A stretch of 53,610 nucleotides of DNA from Pseudooceanicola lipolyticus (GTDB taxonomy: Bacteria; Pseudomonadota; Alphaproteobacteria; Rhodobacterales; Rhodobacteraceae): NCBI RefSeq assembly GCF_002786325.1, contig NZ_PGTB01000016.1, positions 1 to 53,610 of the forward strand, written 5' to 3'. Positions within the stretch are counted from its first letter, which is position 1. Every line of letters starts with the position of its first letter. Shown here piece after piece: positions 1-8,081 of this stretch. The translations under genes were made by a program, and so were the position numbers. The notes under the pieces were generated by a model. That model searched no databases, was not told where the DNA came from, and worked only from the letters and a program-made list of their open reading frames with translations.

Positions 1-864
1 CAGGTCCTGAACCTGCCGCGCCTGCGCGCGGCTCAGCCGCAGCGCATCCGACAGGTCACCACCGCCCAGCGCCGCCAGTCGCCGCAGCGCATCGGGGGCG
101 AATCCCAGCTGCTCTTCAGTTGCGATCAGCGGCCCCAGCGCCCGATCATCGGTGCCCGGCAGGATCTGCGCCAGCAGCCCGGTGCTGCGCATGCCGGCCA
201 CGGCAGGCGCCGGATCGGGCGCCGCCAGCAGCTTCAGCATCTCGGCCCCGATGCGTTCGCGCGACACCTTGCCGACGCCGTCCAGATTGCCGGCAATTGC
301 CGCCAGCGCCTCGGCATCCATGCCTTCCATCGGGTCGCCATACCAGGCGTGAAACCGGAAGAACCGCAGCGAACGCAGATAGTCCTCGCGGATCCGCGCC
401 GTGGCATCGCCGATAAAGCGCACCCGCCGCGCGCGCAGGTCCGGCAACCCACCTATAGGGTCTAACAAGGTGCCATCGGGGCGGGCATAAAGCGCATTCA
501 TGGTAAAATCGCGCCGCGCCGCATCCTCTTCCACGCGGGTGGAAAAGGCGACAACCGCTCGCCGGCCATCGGTTTCCACATCACGGCGAAAGGTGGTCAC
601 CTCATGCGCAATGCCGTCATTGACCAATGTGACGGTCCCGTGATCAATCCCGGTCGGCACCGCCTTGATCCCGGCGGAACGCGCCAGCGCCACCACCGTG
701 TCCGGCGGGGCATCGGTGGCGATGTCGATATCGCTGACCTGTTCCTGCAACAGCGCGTTGCGCACGCAACCGCCGACAAACAGCGCCTGCGCGCCCTCCC
801 GCATGATCGCGGCGCAGACCGCCTGCGTGGCCGGGTTGTGCAACCAGGTGCCGGTAACCTTCAT
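1..864 (-). CDS. cca: CCA tRNA nucleotidyltransferase / poly(A) polymerase family (C-terminus cut by window edge)
   Basis: Adds or repairs the 3' CCA end of tRNAs, or acts as a poly(A) polymerase; the family's specificity cannot be fixed from sequence alone. The 288 codons visible show the nucleotidyltransferase fold: the GG motif at residues 31-32 (FVGGCVRNALL), the metal-binding DxD at 45-47 (DIDIAT) and the family motif RRDFTMNA at 117-124. The rest continues as the helical tRNA-binding region. The frame is open at base 1, so the end of the gene lies outside the window. The ATG overlaps the stop of the upstream Nudix gene in a TGATG, which suggests coupling. Class II bacterial enzymes of this type are usually about 380-400 residues in this group, so about three quarters is present. 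Confidence 0.9.
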   Translation of the reverse strand, partial: MKVTGTWLHNPATQAVCAAIMREGAQALFVGGCVRNALLQEQVSDIDIATDAPPDTVVALARSAGIKAVPTGIDHGTVTLVNDGIAHEVTTFRRDVETDGRRAVVAFSTRVEEDAARRDFTMNALYARPDGTLLDPIGGLPDLRARRVRFIGDATARIREDYLRSLRFFRFHAWYGDPMEGMDAEALAAIAGNLDGVGKVSRERIGAEMLKLLAAPDPAPAVAGMRSTGLLAQILPGTDDRALGPLIATEEQLGFAPDALRRLAALGGGDLSDALRLSRAQARQVQDL

Positions 865-1457
865 CACGCCATCCGTGCCGCCAGCGCCCGCAACATCCGG
901 GCCGTCGCCCCCCAGATGTAATAGGGGCCGTAGGGCACCGTGAAATAGTACCGCCGGTCGCCCCGCCAACGCCGCGATTCGATGATGAAATTGGCTGGAT
1001 TGGTGACATGGGCCAGCGGGACCGAAAACACCTCTTCCACCTCACCCGGTTCCGCCACCGGGGTAAACGGCGTGTCCACCACCGCCACAACCGGGGTCAC
1101 GAAAAATCCGGTCACCGTTTCATGCCCTGGCATCTCGCCCAGCACCTGCGGCAGATCCTCGGGCAGGCCGATCTCTTCCCGCGCCTCGCGCAGCGCCGCG
1201 GCGGTGACCGATCCATCACCCTCGTCCTGCTTGCCCCCCGGAAAGGCGATCTGCCCCGGATGGTGTTTCAGGGCCGAAGACCGCTTGGTCAGCAGCACCC
1301 GCGGCGCACCGCCATACAGCGTCACCGCGATCAGAACACCCGCCGGGCGCAGCTTGCGCCCTTCGGGCAGCACGGTTTCCGGGTTCAGGTCGAAATCGGA
1401 CGAGGTGTCGCCCGGTTTCGCCAAAGCCGCGCGCAGCGCGGCGATGGTGTCACTCAC
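864..1457 (-). CDS. Nudix hydrolase, CoA pyrophosphatase (NudL) type
   Basis: Nudix hydrolase of the UPF0035/NudL group, which in characterised members cleaves CoA and its derivatives to phosphopantetheine and 3',5'-ADP. The signature is visible as HHPGQIAFPGGKQD followed by ALREAREEIGL, combining the UPF0035 pattern with the REAREEIGL half of the Nudix box. The frame runs open to a TTG at 1484, but I prefer the GTG at 1457 (197 aa). It overlaps the hslO stop in GTGAGTGA, the overlap type seen across the window, whereas the TTG would add a poorly conserved-looking tail and a 35-base overlap. The gene sits between hslO and the tRNA nucleotidyltransferase on one strand, probably a single transcript. 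The exact substrate is an inference from family membership. Confidence 0.87.
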   Translation of the reverse strand: MSDTIAALRAALAKPGDTSSDFDLNPETVLPEGRKLRPAGVLIAVTLYGGAPRVLLTKRSSALKHHPGQIAFPGGKQDEGDGSVTAAALREAREEIGLPEDLPQVLGEMPGHETVTGFFVTPVVAVVDTPFTPVAEPGEVEEVFSVPLAHVTNPANFIIESRRWRGDRRYYFTVPYGPYYIWGATARMLRALAARMA

Positions 1458-2436
1458 CTTGGGCCTGCGCGGCTTCGAACCCAACCGTCGCCGGGTCGAG
1501 GTCGTAATGCGCGCCGCAGAACTGGCAATCGGCGGTCACGCGGCCATCATCGGTTGTCATTTTCTCGATATCGCTGGCCGAATAGATCGACAGCGTCTGG
1601 CGCACCCGGTCCTCGGAACAGGTACAGCCAAAGCGCACCGCCTGGGCGTCATAGACGCGCGGCGATTCCTCGTGGAACAGCCGCACCAGCAGGTCGGTGG
1701 GCGGCAAGGCCGGACCGATCAGTTCCAGCTCGTCCACGGTGTCGAGCAGGATGTTCACGCGGTTCCAGTTTTCCTCTTCGCTGCCATCCACCAGGTCCGG
1801 AGCGCGCAGCACATCGCCGGATCCGGTCTGCTCGGCGACAAAGGGCGACGCCTTGGGCATATGCTGCAACATGATGCCACCGGCGCGCCAATGCTCGGCC
1901 GCACCCGGTTCCGTCGACAGGCCAAAGCTCAGCGAGAACCGCGTCGGCAATTGCTCGGACTGGGCGAAATAGGCCTCGGCGCAGTCACTCAGCGTGCCGC
2001 CGGTCAGCGGGGTGATGCCCTGGTAGGGCGCGGTGCCCTTGCCCTGGTCGATCAGGATGGCGAAATATCCCTCGCCGATCTGCTCCATCGCCGGCGCCCC
2101 GGTCAGCCGCTCGCGGTCAAAGCTCGCATAGGCTCTGATCCGGGCCGGCTCGCCCTCGACCTGGGGGGCAAAATAATCGGTGGCGATCATCCGCACCGCG
2201 CCTTTGGACTGCACCTGCAGGGACAGTTTCCAGCGCAGCTTGATGGTCTGGCCGATCAGCGCGGTCAGCAGCGTCATCTCGGCCACCAGCGCCTCGACCT
2301 GCGGCGGGTAATCGTGCTGGCTCAGGATTCCGTCCAGCACGCCGTCAAGCCGCGCCACCCGGCCCCGCATATCGGGAACGTCCAGTTGGAAGGGCAGGAC
2401 AGAATCGTCCCACGCAAGTTTAGGTCCGAAGGTCAT
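1450..2436 (-). CDS. hslO: Hsp33 redox-regulated chaperone
   Basis: Cytosolic holdase chaperone switched on by oxidation, which protects unfolding proteins during oxidative and heat stress. The 328 residues match the family. The redox zinc centre near the C-terminus is complete: CTC (Cys271, Cys273) and CQFC (Cys304, Cys307), the CxC-x(27-32)-CxxC arrangement. The ATG at 2436 has an AAGGAA ribosome site 5 bases upstream. It is first in a minus-strand chain with the Nudix and tRNA nucleotidyltransferase genes. The 77 bases between it and the divergent Nudix gene at 2514 must hold promoters for both; I could not assign boxes with confidence. Confidence 0.95.
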   Translation of the reverse strand: MTFGPKLAWDDSVLPFQLDVPDMRGRVARLDGVLDGILSQHDYPPQVEALVAEMTLLTALIGQTIKLRWKLSLQVQSKGAVRMIATDYFAPQVEGEPARIRAYASFDRERLTGAPAMEQIGEGYFAILIDQGKGTAPYQGITPLTGGTLSDCAEAYFAQSEQLPTRFSLSFGLSTEPGAAEHWRAGGIMLQHMPKASPFVAEQTGSGDVLRAPDLVDGSEEENWNRVNILLDTVDELELIGPALPPTDLLVRLFHEESPRVYDAQAVRFGCTCSEDRVRQTLSIYSASDIEKMTTDDGRVTADCQFCGAHYDLDPATVGFEAAQAQGE

Positions 2437-2513
2437 GGGGTTTCCTTATACGCCGTAACTTGGCATAGGCGCGAATATAGGGGCAAAACGCCGGGTTAAA
2501 AAGGGGCTGGAAG

Positions 2514-2969
2514 ATGATCAGACGTTTCGGAGCGGCGCCCGAGGCCGGGCGGCGCTATCACCGCCGGCCCGGCGCCTATGCGATTCTGCCGCTGGATGGC
2601 GGTCTGGTCATGACCCATCAAAGCGCCCCCGAGCCCGAAATCCAGCTGCCCGGCGGCGGCATCGATCCCGGCGAATCGCCGGTCTCGGCGCTGCATCGCG
2701 AGGTGTTCGAAGAAACCGGCTGGCATATCGGCACGCCGCGCTGGCTGGGCACCTTCCGCCGCTTTGCCTATATGCCGGAATATGACCTCTGGGCCGAAAA
2801 GATCTGCATGATCTTTGTTGCCCGGCCTACCGTGTGCATCGGGCAACCCACCGAGCCCGGCCATATCAGCCTGTGGCTGCCATCGGATCTCGCCGCCGAC
2901 GCGCCGGGCAATCCCGGCGACCGTTTCTTTGTCAGCCAGTTCCTGGGCCGGGGTTCTACGGGCCGTTGA
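2514..2969 (+). CDS. Nudix hydrolase
   Basis: A 151-residue protein with a complete Nudix box, GGGIDPGESPVSALHREVFEETGW in two parts around residues 47-70: G-x5-E-x7-RE-x2-EE-x-G, so metal-dependent pyrophosphate cleavage of a nucleoside-diphosphate-linked compound is expected. The substrate cannot be told from the sequence. It is a compact, single-domain Nudix enzyme and clearly different from the CoA type at 864-1457. The ATG at 2514 follows AAAAAGGGGCTGGAAG. Its 3' end overlaps the convergent response-regulator gene by 14 bases (stop at 2967-2969 against a TAG at 2956-2958), leaving no room for a terminator. Confidence 0.88.
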   Translation: MIRRFGAAPEAGRRYHRRPGAYAILPLDGGLVMTHQSAPEPEIQLPGGGIDPGESPVSALHREVFEETGWHIGTPRWLGTFRRFAYMPEYDLWAEKICMIFVARPTVCIGQPTEPGHISLWLPSDLAADAPGNPGDRFFVSQFLGRGSTGR

Positions 2970-4227
2970 ATTCGAACAGCGTGGCCGAAACGTCATCTTC
3001 CATGCCGTGATCCGGGCTCATCACCTGGGTCAGGTTCCAGAACAGATCATCCAGAAATTCCGGGCCGGATTGCCCCGGCGGGCAGCCGGCCACCATCTCC
3101 AGCAATCCCGCCGTCTCCAGCATCGCGCCGCTGCGCAGGCGGCATTCGGTGAACCCGTCGGAATACAGCAGCAGCCGGTCACCCGGTTGCAGGCTGGTTT
3201 CAAACTGGCTGAACGTCACATCGGCCAGCAGGCCGATCGGCACGCTGCCCTCGCCGGCAAGCTCCACCTGCCCGTCCCGGCGCAGGATCAGCGGGTGCGG
3301 ATGGCCGGCCTGCACCAGTTTCAGCCGGCCGCTGGCCAGGTCGGCGGTGGCAAAGGCCATGGTGTAATATTCGTCGATCCCGGTGTCCTCGACCTGCCGT
3401 TCGTTCAGCAGCAGCGCCGCCTCGGCCGGATCGCGCAAACGGTATTGACCTTCGCCACAGCGCTGCAGCGCCAGGTTTTCATCCGGGTGACTGCCGCTGA
3501 GATAGCCGCCGATGCGCGCCGTCATCATGGCCGAGGTGATGCCGTGGCCCGAGACGTCGATGGAATAGAACCCGACCTGATTGGCACCCGGAGAAAACAT
3601 GCCCACCAGATCGCCGCCGATATGGCCGCAGGGTTTCAGCAACAGGCTGACCCGCGAGGCGCCGAATTTGCGCACCCGGTCGGGCACCAGCGATTCCTGG
3701 ATCTTGCGCGCCTGCATCAGATCGCGGTCAATCGAGTCATAGGCCGCCTGCAGCCGGTCCAGCGTGTCGCGGATCACCCGGTTCTTGTCCGACAGTTCGC
3801 GTTGCATCGCGATGATGCGTTCGCCGGCCGAGATCCGGGCGCGCAATTCGCTGGGATTGACCGGCTTGGTCAGGAAATCATCCGCCCCCGCATCCAGCCC
3901 GCGGGCGATTTCGACCTTTTCGCTTTTGGCGGTCAGCAGGATGAAATAGCCGTAATCTTCTCCTGGCAGCGCCCTAAAGGCGCGGCAAAACTCCAACCCG
4001 TCCATACCCGGCATCATCCAGTCGCTCAGCACCAGATCGGGGTGCAGGGCGCGGCAAACGTCGATGGCCTCATCGCCACTTTCGGCCTCGACCACCTCGA
4101 ATCCCCAGGATTTCAGCGATTGCGACAGGATGCGCCGCTGCAGCCGGCTGTCATCGACCACCAGAACCCGCCTGATCGAACCCGCCTCTGGCCCGCCGGG
4201 CGACCAGCTTTGGTCATTGGACAGCAT
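2956..4227 (-). CDS. Response regulator with PP2C-type (SpoIIE/RsbU) phosphatase output domain
   Basis: Two-domain signalling protein. Residues about 18-135 form a receiver: acidic pair DD at 25-26, phosphoacceptor Asp69 (LVLSDW), and the conserved Lys121 in LTKPVN. A helical linker follows (about 130-180). The C-terminal half is a PP2C-like phosphatase with metal-ligand motifs GGDL (194-197) and DVSGHG (Asp214 onward), the layout of RsbU-type partner-switching phosphatases that dephosphorylate anti-anti-sigma factors. ATG 4227 is preferred because AAAGGG lies 6-9 bases upstream; ATG 4257 would add 10 residues. Divergent from an Hpt gene that could phosphorylate the receiver. The architecture resembles Rhodobacter capsulatus RbaY, part of a partner-switching pathway there; that assignment is inference. 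No anti-sigma or STAS gene lies nearby. Confidence 0.9.
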   Translation of the reverse strand: MLSNDQSWSPGGPEAGSIRRVLVVDDSRLQRRILSQSLKSWGFEVVEAESGDEAIDVCRALHPDLVLSDWMMPGMDGLEFCRAFRALPGEDYGYFILLTAKSEKVEIARGLDAGADDFLTKPVNPSELRARISAGERIIAMQRELSDKNRVIRDTLDRLQAAYDSIDRDLMQARKIQESLVPDRVRKFGASRVSLLLKPCGHIGGDLVGMFSPGANQVGFYSIDVSGHGITSAMMTARIGGYLSGSHPDENLALQRCGEGQYRLRDPAEAALLLNERQVEDTGIDEYYTMAFATADLASGRLKLVQAGHPHPLILRRDGQVELAGEGSVPIGLLADVTFSQFETSLQPGDRLLLYSDGFTECRLRSGAMLETAGLLEMVAGCPPGQSGPEFLDDLFWNLTQVMSPDHGMEDDVSATLFEFNGP

Positions 4228-4384
4228 CACCCGCCCTTTCACTGACGGTTGCAACATTGCGGGCAGTATTCCAGCACCGGCTTAACACCGCGTGAAGCTG
4301 ACAATTCTTCCATGCCCTCTGGGATTAACCGGAGATTCACCCGCATCGTCCACGCTGGGCCCCGGTGTCATAGGATGGTGCGGC

Positions 4385-4717
4385 ATGATCGACTGGTCGC
4401 GCGTCAAAATTTTGTGCGAGGAGGTGGGCAAGGACGATTTTGCAGAAGTCGTCGAGCTGTTTTTCGAAGAAATGGGCGCGGCGCTGGCCCGGCTTGACCA
4501 GAACCCCGATCTGTCGCGGCTGGCGGCCGATCTGCATTTTCTGAAAGGCAGCGCGCTGAACCTCGGGTTTCGCCAGGTGGCAGAATTATGCGGCGAAGGT
4601 GAGCAATTGGCCGCCCAGCGCCGCGCGGCAGAGGTGCGGCTGGATCGAATCCAGACCGCCTATCGCCAGTCTCGCGCGGAATTTGAACGGGATTGCCCCC
4701 TGCACCTGCCGCGCTGA
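4385..4717 (+). CDS. Histidine phosphotransfer (Hpt) domain protein
   Basis: Stand-alone Hpt protein of 110 residues, expected to be a small four-helix bundle relaying a phosphoryl group between histidine kinase and receiver domains. The phosphorylatable His51 lies in HFLKGSALNLGF, the H-x-L-K-G-S/A motif of Hpt domains. The frame is open from 4292, but that would prepend 31 residues of unrelated sequence; ATG 4385 begins exactly at the helical domain and has AGGA about 9 bases upstream. It is divergent from the receiver-phosphatase gene with 157 bases between the start codons, so the two are probably partners. A TTAA-N7-TGAA sequence at 4282-4296 lies between them. Confidence 0.85.
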   Translation: MIDWSRVKILCEEVGKDDFAEVVELFFEEMGAALARLDQNPDLSRLAADLHFLKGSALNLGFRQVAELCGEGEQLAAQRRAAEVRLDRIQTAYRQSRAEFERDCPLHLPR

Positions 4718-4782
4718 TCCGGCAATCTTGCCCCTTTCGGCAAAACCGGATAACCCGCTGCGGACGCTAAAAGGGGAACCAA

Positions 4783-6006
4783 ATGTCCGCGCCAAAGAAA
4801 GTCGTTCTGGCCTATTCCGGTGGGCTCGACACGTCGATCATCCTGAAGTGGCTGCAAACCGAATACGGCTGCGAGGTTGTCACCTTCACCGCCGATCTCG
4901 GCCAGGGGGAAGAACTGGAGCCGGCCCGAAAAAAGGCCGAGTTGCTGGGCGTCAAGGAGATCTTCATCGAAGACGTGCGCGAGGAATTCGTGCGCGATTT
5001 CGTGTTCCCCATGTTCCGCGCCAACACGCTCTATGAGGGCCTGTACCTGCTGGGCACCTCGATTGCGCGGCCGCTGATCTCCAAGCGCCTGGTCGAGATC
5101 GCCGCCGAAACCGGCGCCGACGCGGTGGCGCATGGTGCCACCGGCAAGGGCAATGACCAGGTGCGGTTCGAACTGGCCGCCTATGCGTTGAACCCCGATA
5201 TCAAGGTGATCGCGCCCTGGCGGCTGTGGGACCTGACCTCGCGCACCCGGTTGCTGGAATTTGCCGAAAAGAACCAGATTCCCATCGCCAAGGACAAGCG
5301 CGGCGAAGCGCCGTTTTCGGTGGATGCCAACCTGCTGCACACCTCGTCCGAGGGCAAGGTTCTGGAAAACCCCGGCGAACCGGCGCCCGACTATGTCTAT
5401 CAGCGCACCGTCGACCCCGAAAAGGCCCCGGACGAGCCGCAGATCGTCGAAATCGGCTTTGAACGCGGTGACGCGGTCAGCATCGACGGCGTCGCCATGA
5501 GCCCGGCGGAAATTCTGACCAAGCTGAACGAACTGGGTGGAAAACACGGCATCGGGCGGCTGGACCTGGTGGAAAACCGCTTTGTCGGGATGAAATCGCG
5601 CGGCATTTACGAAACCCCCGGCGGCACCATCCTGCTCGAGGCGCATCGCGGCATCGAACAGATCACGCTCGATTCCGGCGCGGGGCATCTGAAAGATTCG
5701 ATCATGCCGCGCTATGCCGAGCTGATCTATAACGGCTTCTGGTTCTCGCCCGAACGCGAGATGCTGCAGGCGCTGATCGACAAAAGCCAGGAACATGTCA
5801 CCGGCAGCGTCACGCTGAAACTTTACAAAGGCGCGGCCCGGACCATCGCCCGCACCTCCGAACATTCGCTGTATTCCGAGGCGCATGTGACTTTCGAGGA
5901 AGATGCCGGCGCCTATGATCAGAAAGACGCCAAGGGGTTCATCCAGTTGAACGCGCTGCGGCTGAAACTGCTGGCCGCGCGCAACCGGCGCCTGGCCGGC
6001 AAGTAA
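4783..6006 (+). CDS. argG: Argininosuccinate synthase
   Basis: Joins citrulline and aspartate with ATP to make argininosuccinate, the penultimate step of arginine synthesis; cytosolic. Full length at 407 residues. The PP-loop ATP site is at the N-terminus ([12 protein letters not shown], residues 7-18), followed by the conserved [12 protein letters not shown] substrate region at about 120-131. The ATG is preceded by AAAAGGGGAACCAA. It is a single-gene unit: the Hpt gene ends 65 bases upstream and a strong hairpin follows at 6020-6044. Confidence 0.98.
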   Translation: MSAPKKVVLAYSGGLDTSIILKWLQTEYGCEVVTFTADLGQGEELEPARKKAELLGVKEIFIEDVREEFVRDFVFPMFRANTLYEGLYLLGTSIARPLISKRLVEIAAETGADAVAHGATGKGNDQVRFELAAYALNPDIKVIAPWRLWDLTSRTRLLEFAEKNQIPIAKDKRGEAPFSVDANLLHTSSEGKVLENPGEPAPDYVYQRTVDPEKAPDEPQIVEIGFERGDAVSIDGVAMSPAEILTKLNELGGKHGIGRLDLVENRFVGMKSRGIYETPGGTILLEAHRGIEQITLDSGAGHLKDSIMPRYAELIYNGFWFSPEREMLQALIDKSQEHVTGSVTLKLYKGAARTIARTSEHSLYSEAHVTFEEDAGAYDQKDAKGFIQLNALRLKLLAARNRRLAGK

Positions 6007-6019
6007 CCGCCATTGCCAA

Positions 6020-6044
6020 GGTGGCCCCGGCGCATGGGGCCACC
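6020..6044. terminator. Hairpin between convergent argG and sulfotransferase-like gene
   Basis: A perfect 9-bp stem GGTGGCCCC / GGGGCCACC (6020-6028 with 6036-6044) and a 7-base loop sit 13 bases after the argG stop and 6 before the stop of the opposing gene. There is no T-run on either side, so it may act as a bidirectional RNA-end or pause structure rather than a classical intrinsic terminator. Confidence 0.6.
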
Positions 6045-6050
6045 GCGGTG

Positions 6051-6764
6051 TTAAATGCGCTCTGCGTAGAGGCGCTGGTAATGCGGCATCGCCGCTTCGG
6101 CCAGCTTGGCCAAGGCACCGGAGAGATGCGGCAGTTCGCCTTCCGGTCCGGCAAACCCGGTGGAGCGGTGCACCGCGCCGTACCAATGCGGCGCCCACAC
6201 GCCGTCATCCTTGTGCCCACCGGCGGGCCAGCACAGCATCGCCGGATCCCATTCCAGGCTCAGCGCGGCACACAGCCTGCGTAACATGGCTTCGGGATCC
6301 TGACGGATGTCATAGCTGTCGATCACCAGCGGCGCGGCACCTTCGGATCGCATCTGGTCATATAATTCCGTCTGCTGGGCAAAGCCGATATCGGACAGGG
6401 TCAGCCCGTCATATTTGGCGGCAAAACTGGCGATCACCCGCGCCGGATGGCGGATCAGGAAAACGTGGCGCATCTGGGCCAGCCAATCACGCGGGATCAA
6501 GGGCAGCATATGCTGGGTCATATGTTTCTGGTAGAAATGCGGCTTTCCGCCTGGAACAGGCCCTAACAGGGCGGAAATCACCGTTTGGGGATCCTGCGGC
6601 TGCGCCGCCAGGATCGCGTCGCGCATCGGGTGCGCCAGCCCGGTCTGCGCCAGGTAAGCGGCATAAAACGGTTCGTCAACCACGGCGAAATCGGCGCGGT
6701 TGCCAAAGGCATACATCATCGCCGTGCTCAGGTTGCGCGGCCCCGACCACATCGCAATCCGCAT
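6051..6764 (-). CDS. Sulfotransferase-like P-loop protein
   Basis: A 237-residue protein with sulfotransferase-fold marks: an N-terminal MWSGPRNLSTAMM at the position of the 5'-phosphosulfate loop, and FLIRHPARVIASF (about residues 97-109) at the position of the 3'-phosphate motif that binds PAPS. That suggests a PAPS-type nucleotide-binding fold; the acceptor is unknown. ATG 6764 is chosen because it overlaps the aminotransferase stop in TGATG; the ATG at 6773 adds three residues. It directly follows and is coupled to the class IV aminotransferase, so both may act on the same amine or amino acid. Some proteins of this type are annotated from this neighbourhood as aminotransferase-associated; no reaction is proven. 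Confidence 0.7.
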   Translation of the reverse strand: MRIAMWSGPRNLSTAMMYAFGNRADFAVVDEPFYAAYLAQTGLAHPMRDAILAAQPQDPQTVISALLGPVPGGKPHFYQKHMTQHMLPLIPRDWLAQMRHVFLIRHPARVIASFAAKYDGLTLSDIGFAQQTELYDQMRSEGAAPLVIDSYDIRQDPEAMLRRLCAALSLEWDPAMLCWPAGGHKDDGVWAPHWYGAVHRSTGFAGPEGELPHLSGALAKLAEAAMPHYQRLYAERI

Positions 6765-7672
6765 CAGGCACATTCCCGCGCGATCAGGTCGCGATACAGG
6801 CTGCGGATAAGCTCGGTCACCGGCCCCAGCGCGCCGCTGCCGATCACCCGGCCATCGATCTCGCCCACCGGGGTTTGCGCCCCGAAGGTACCGGTCAGGA
6901 ACGCCTCGTCGGCGTCATAGGTCTCCACCAGGCTGAAGTTCTTTTCAAACACCGGAATGTCATTGGCGCGGCACAGGTCGAGCACTTTTTGCCGGGTGAT
7001 GCCGTTCATGCAGTAATCCCCGGTCGAGGTCCAAACCGCCCCCTTGCGCACGATAAAGAAATTGCAGGCATTGGTGGTGTTCACGAAGCCATGCACATCC
7101 AGCATCAGCGCCTCGTCGGCACCGGCCTTTTCCGCCGCGATACAGGCCAGGATGCAGTTCAGCTTGGAATGCGAGTTGAGTTTCGGATCCTGCGTCATCG
7201 GCAGCCCGCGCAGATGCGGCACCGTGGCCAGCCGCACCGGCCGCGGCAGCAGCGGCTTGGAATGTTCCATGATGATCACCACCGTCGGGCCGCTGCGGCT
7301 GAGTGACGGATGCTGAAACGGCCGTGTTTTTACCCCGCGGGTCACCATCAGCCGGGCATGGGCATCGGTTGTCATCGCGTTGGCCGCCTGGGTTTCGGCC
7401 AGCGCGGCCATCACCTCGGCCCGGTCCATCCCGATATCCAGGTCGATGGCCTTCAGCGCCTGAAACAGCCGGTCCATATGCTCTGCGGCAAAGGCCCAGG
7501 TTCCGTTATACAGCCGCAGCCCCTCCCACACGCCATCGCCCAACATGAAACCGCTGTCATAGACGCTGACCACCGCCTCGGCCTTGGGCAGGATGCGACC
7601 GTTGACATAGATTTTCAGATCCGCGTTGCGGGCGTCTTCCTCGGCCTGATGCGTGGTGACTTTTTGGTTCAT
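6764..7672 (-). CDS. Class IV aminotransferase (branched-chain / D-amino acid type)
   Basis: PLP-dependent aminotransferase of fold type IV, 302 residues. The fold begins at KIYVNGRILP (residues 20-29), with the conserved VYDSGFMLGDGVWEG following. The PLP-binding lysine is expected in PKLNSHSKLN, and the cofactor phosphate-binding TxxxFG-like region appears as LTGTFGAQTP near the C-terminus. ATG 7672 has AAAGGAG about 8 bases upstream. The family covers branched-chain aminotransferase, D-alanine aminotransferase and aminodeoxychorismate lyase; I cannot choose with certainty, though overall length and motifs fit the branched-chain/D-amino acid branch. Transcribed with the overlapping sulfotransferase-like gene. 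Confidence 0.85.
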   Translation of the reverse strand: MNQKVTTHQAEEDARNADLKIYVNGRILPKAEAVVSVYDSGFMLGDGVWEGLRLYNGTWAFAAEHMDRLFQALKAIDLDIGMDRAEVMAALAETQAANAMTTDAHARLMVTRGVKTRPFQHPSLSRSGPTVVIIMEHSKPLLPRPVRLATVPHLRGLPMTQDPKLNSHSKLNCILACIAAEKAGADEALMLDVHGFVNTTNACNFFIVRKGAVWTSTGDYCMNGITRQKVLDLCRANDIPVFEKNFSLVETYDADEAFLTGTFGAQTPVGEIDGRVIGSGALGPVTELIRSLYRDLIARECA

Positions 7673-7816
7673 GCGCCGTCTCCTTTGCCCGCAAGCTAGG
7701 CTGCGGCGACAGTGCCGGTAAAGCGATAAACGCCCATCACCACCGCGTGAATTTGGATGTCAGGGACTTGCCCGAACGCCCAAACAGGCGCAGCGTCAGA
7801 TCAAAGGAGTCCCGCG

Positions 7817-8008
7817 ATGATTTCATTGAATGCAATCAAATCCTTTACCTTGATGACGCTGATCGGCATCGCCCTGGTCCTGCAATGTGGGCCGGGTCAT
7901 GACAAGATGACCGAGTCCATCGACCTGCCGCAACCTGCGGATACGGCGCAGGAGATGCCGGATGTGACGGCGGGGGCCCCGGCCAAACCGGTTGCAGGCC
8001 AGGCTTAG
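7817..8008 (+). CDS. Small hypothetical protein with one hydrophobic segment
   Basis: Sixty-three codons from ATG 7817, preceded by a very good ribosome site (AAAGGAGT, 7 bases before the ATG), which is the main reason to believe it. Residues about 7-23 are hydrophobic (SFTLMTLIGIALVLQC) and could be a membrane anchor or signal; the Cys at its end follows Gln, so it is not a normal lipobox. The tail is acidic and rich in Pro and Ala. I recognise no family. The frame also opens upstream at 7757, but without such a ribosome site. It is followed by a hairpin at 8027-8050. It sits alone between divergent and convergent neighbours. Confidence 0.55.
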   Translation: MISLNAIKSFTLMTLIGIALVLQCGPGHDKMTESIDLPQPADTAQEMPDVTAGAPAKPVAGQA

Positions 8009-8026
8009 GCACACGCGGGCCATGGT

Positions 8027-8050
8027 CCTGAAACCGAAGCCGGTTTCAGG
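8027..8050. terminator. Terminator-like hairpin between small ORF and malic enzyme
   Basis: Perfect 10-bp stem CCTGAAACCG / CGGTTTCAGG with a 4-base loop AAGC, 18 bases after the small ORF's stop and 31 before the convergent malic enzyme stop. No clear T-run. Confidence 0.6.
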
Positions 8051-8081
8051 CTCTAACCTAACGCTATCACCCTGATCAGCC

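Noticed and set aside
982-2499. 505-codon plus-strand frame
   Set aside because: Antisense of hslO and the Nudix gene. Its protein looks like low-complexity GC-frame translation, while the minus-strand genes have complete family motifs.
4660-6198. 512-codon minus-strand frame
   Set aside because: Runs across argG on the opposite strand; no motif, and argG is certain.
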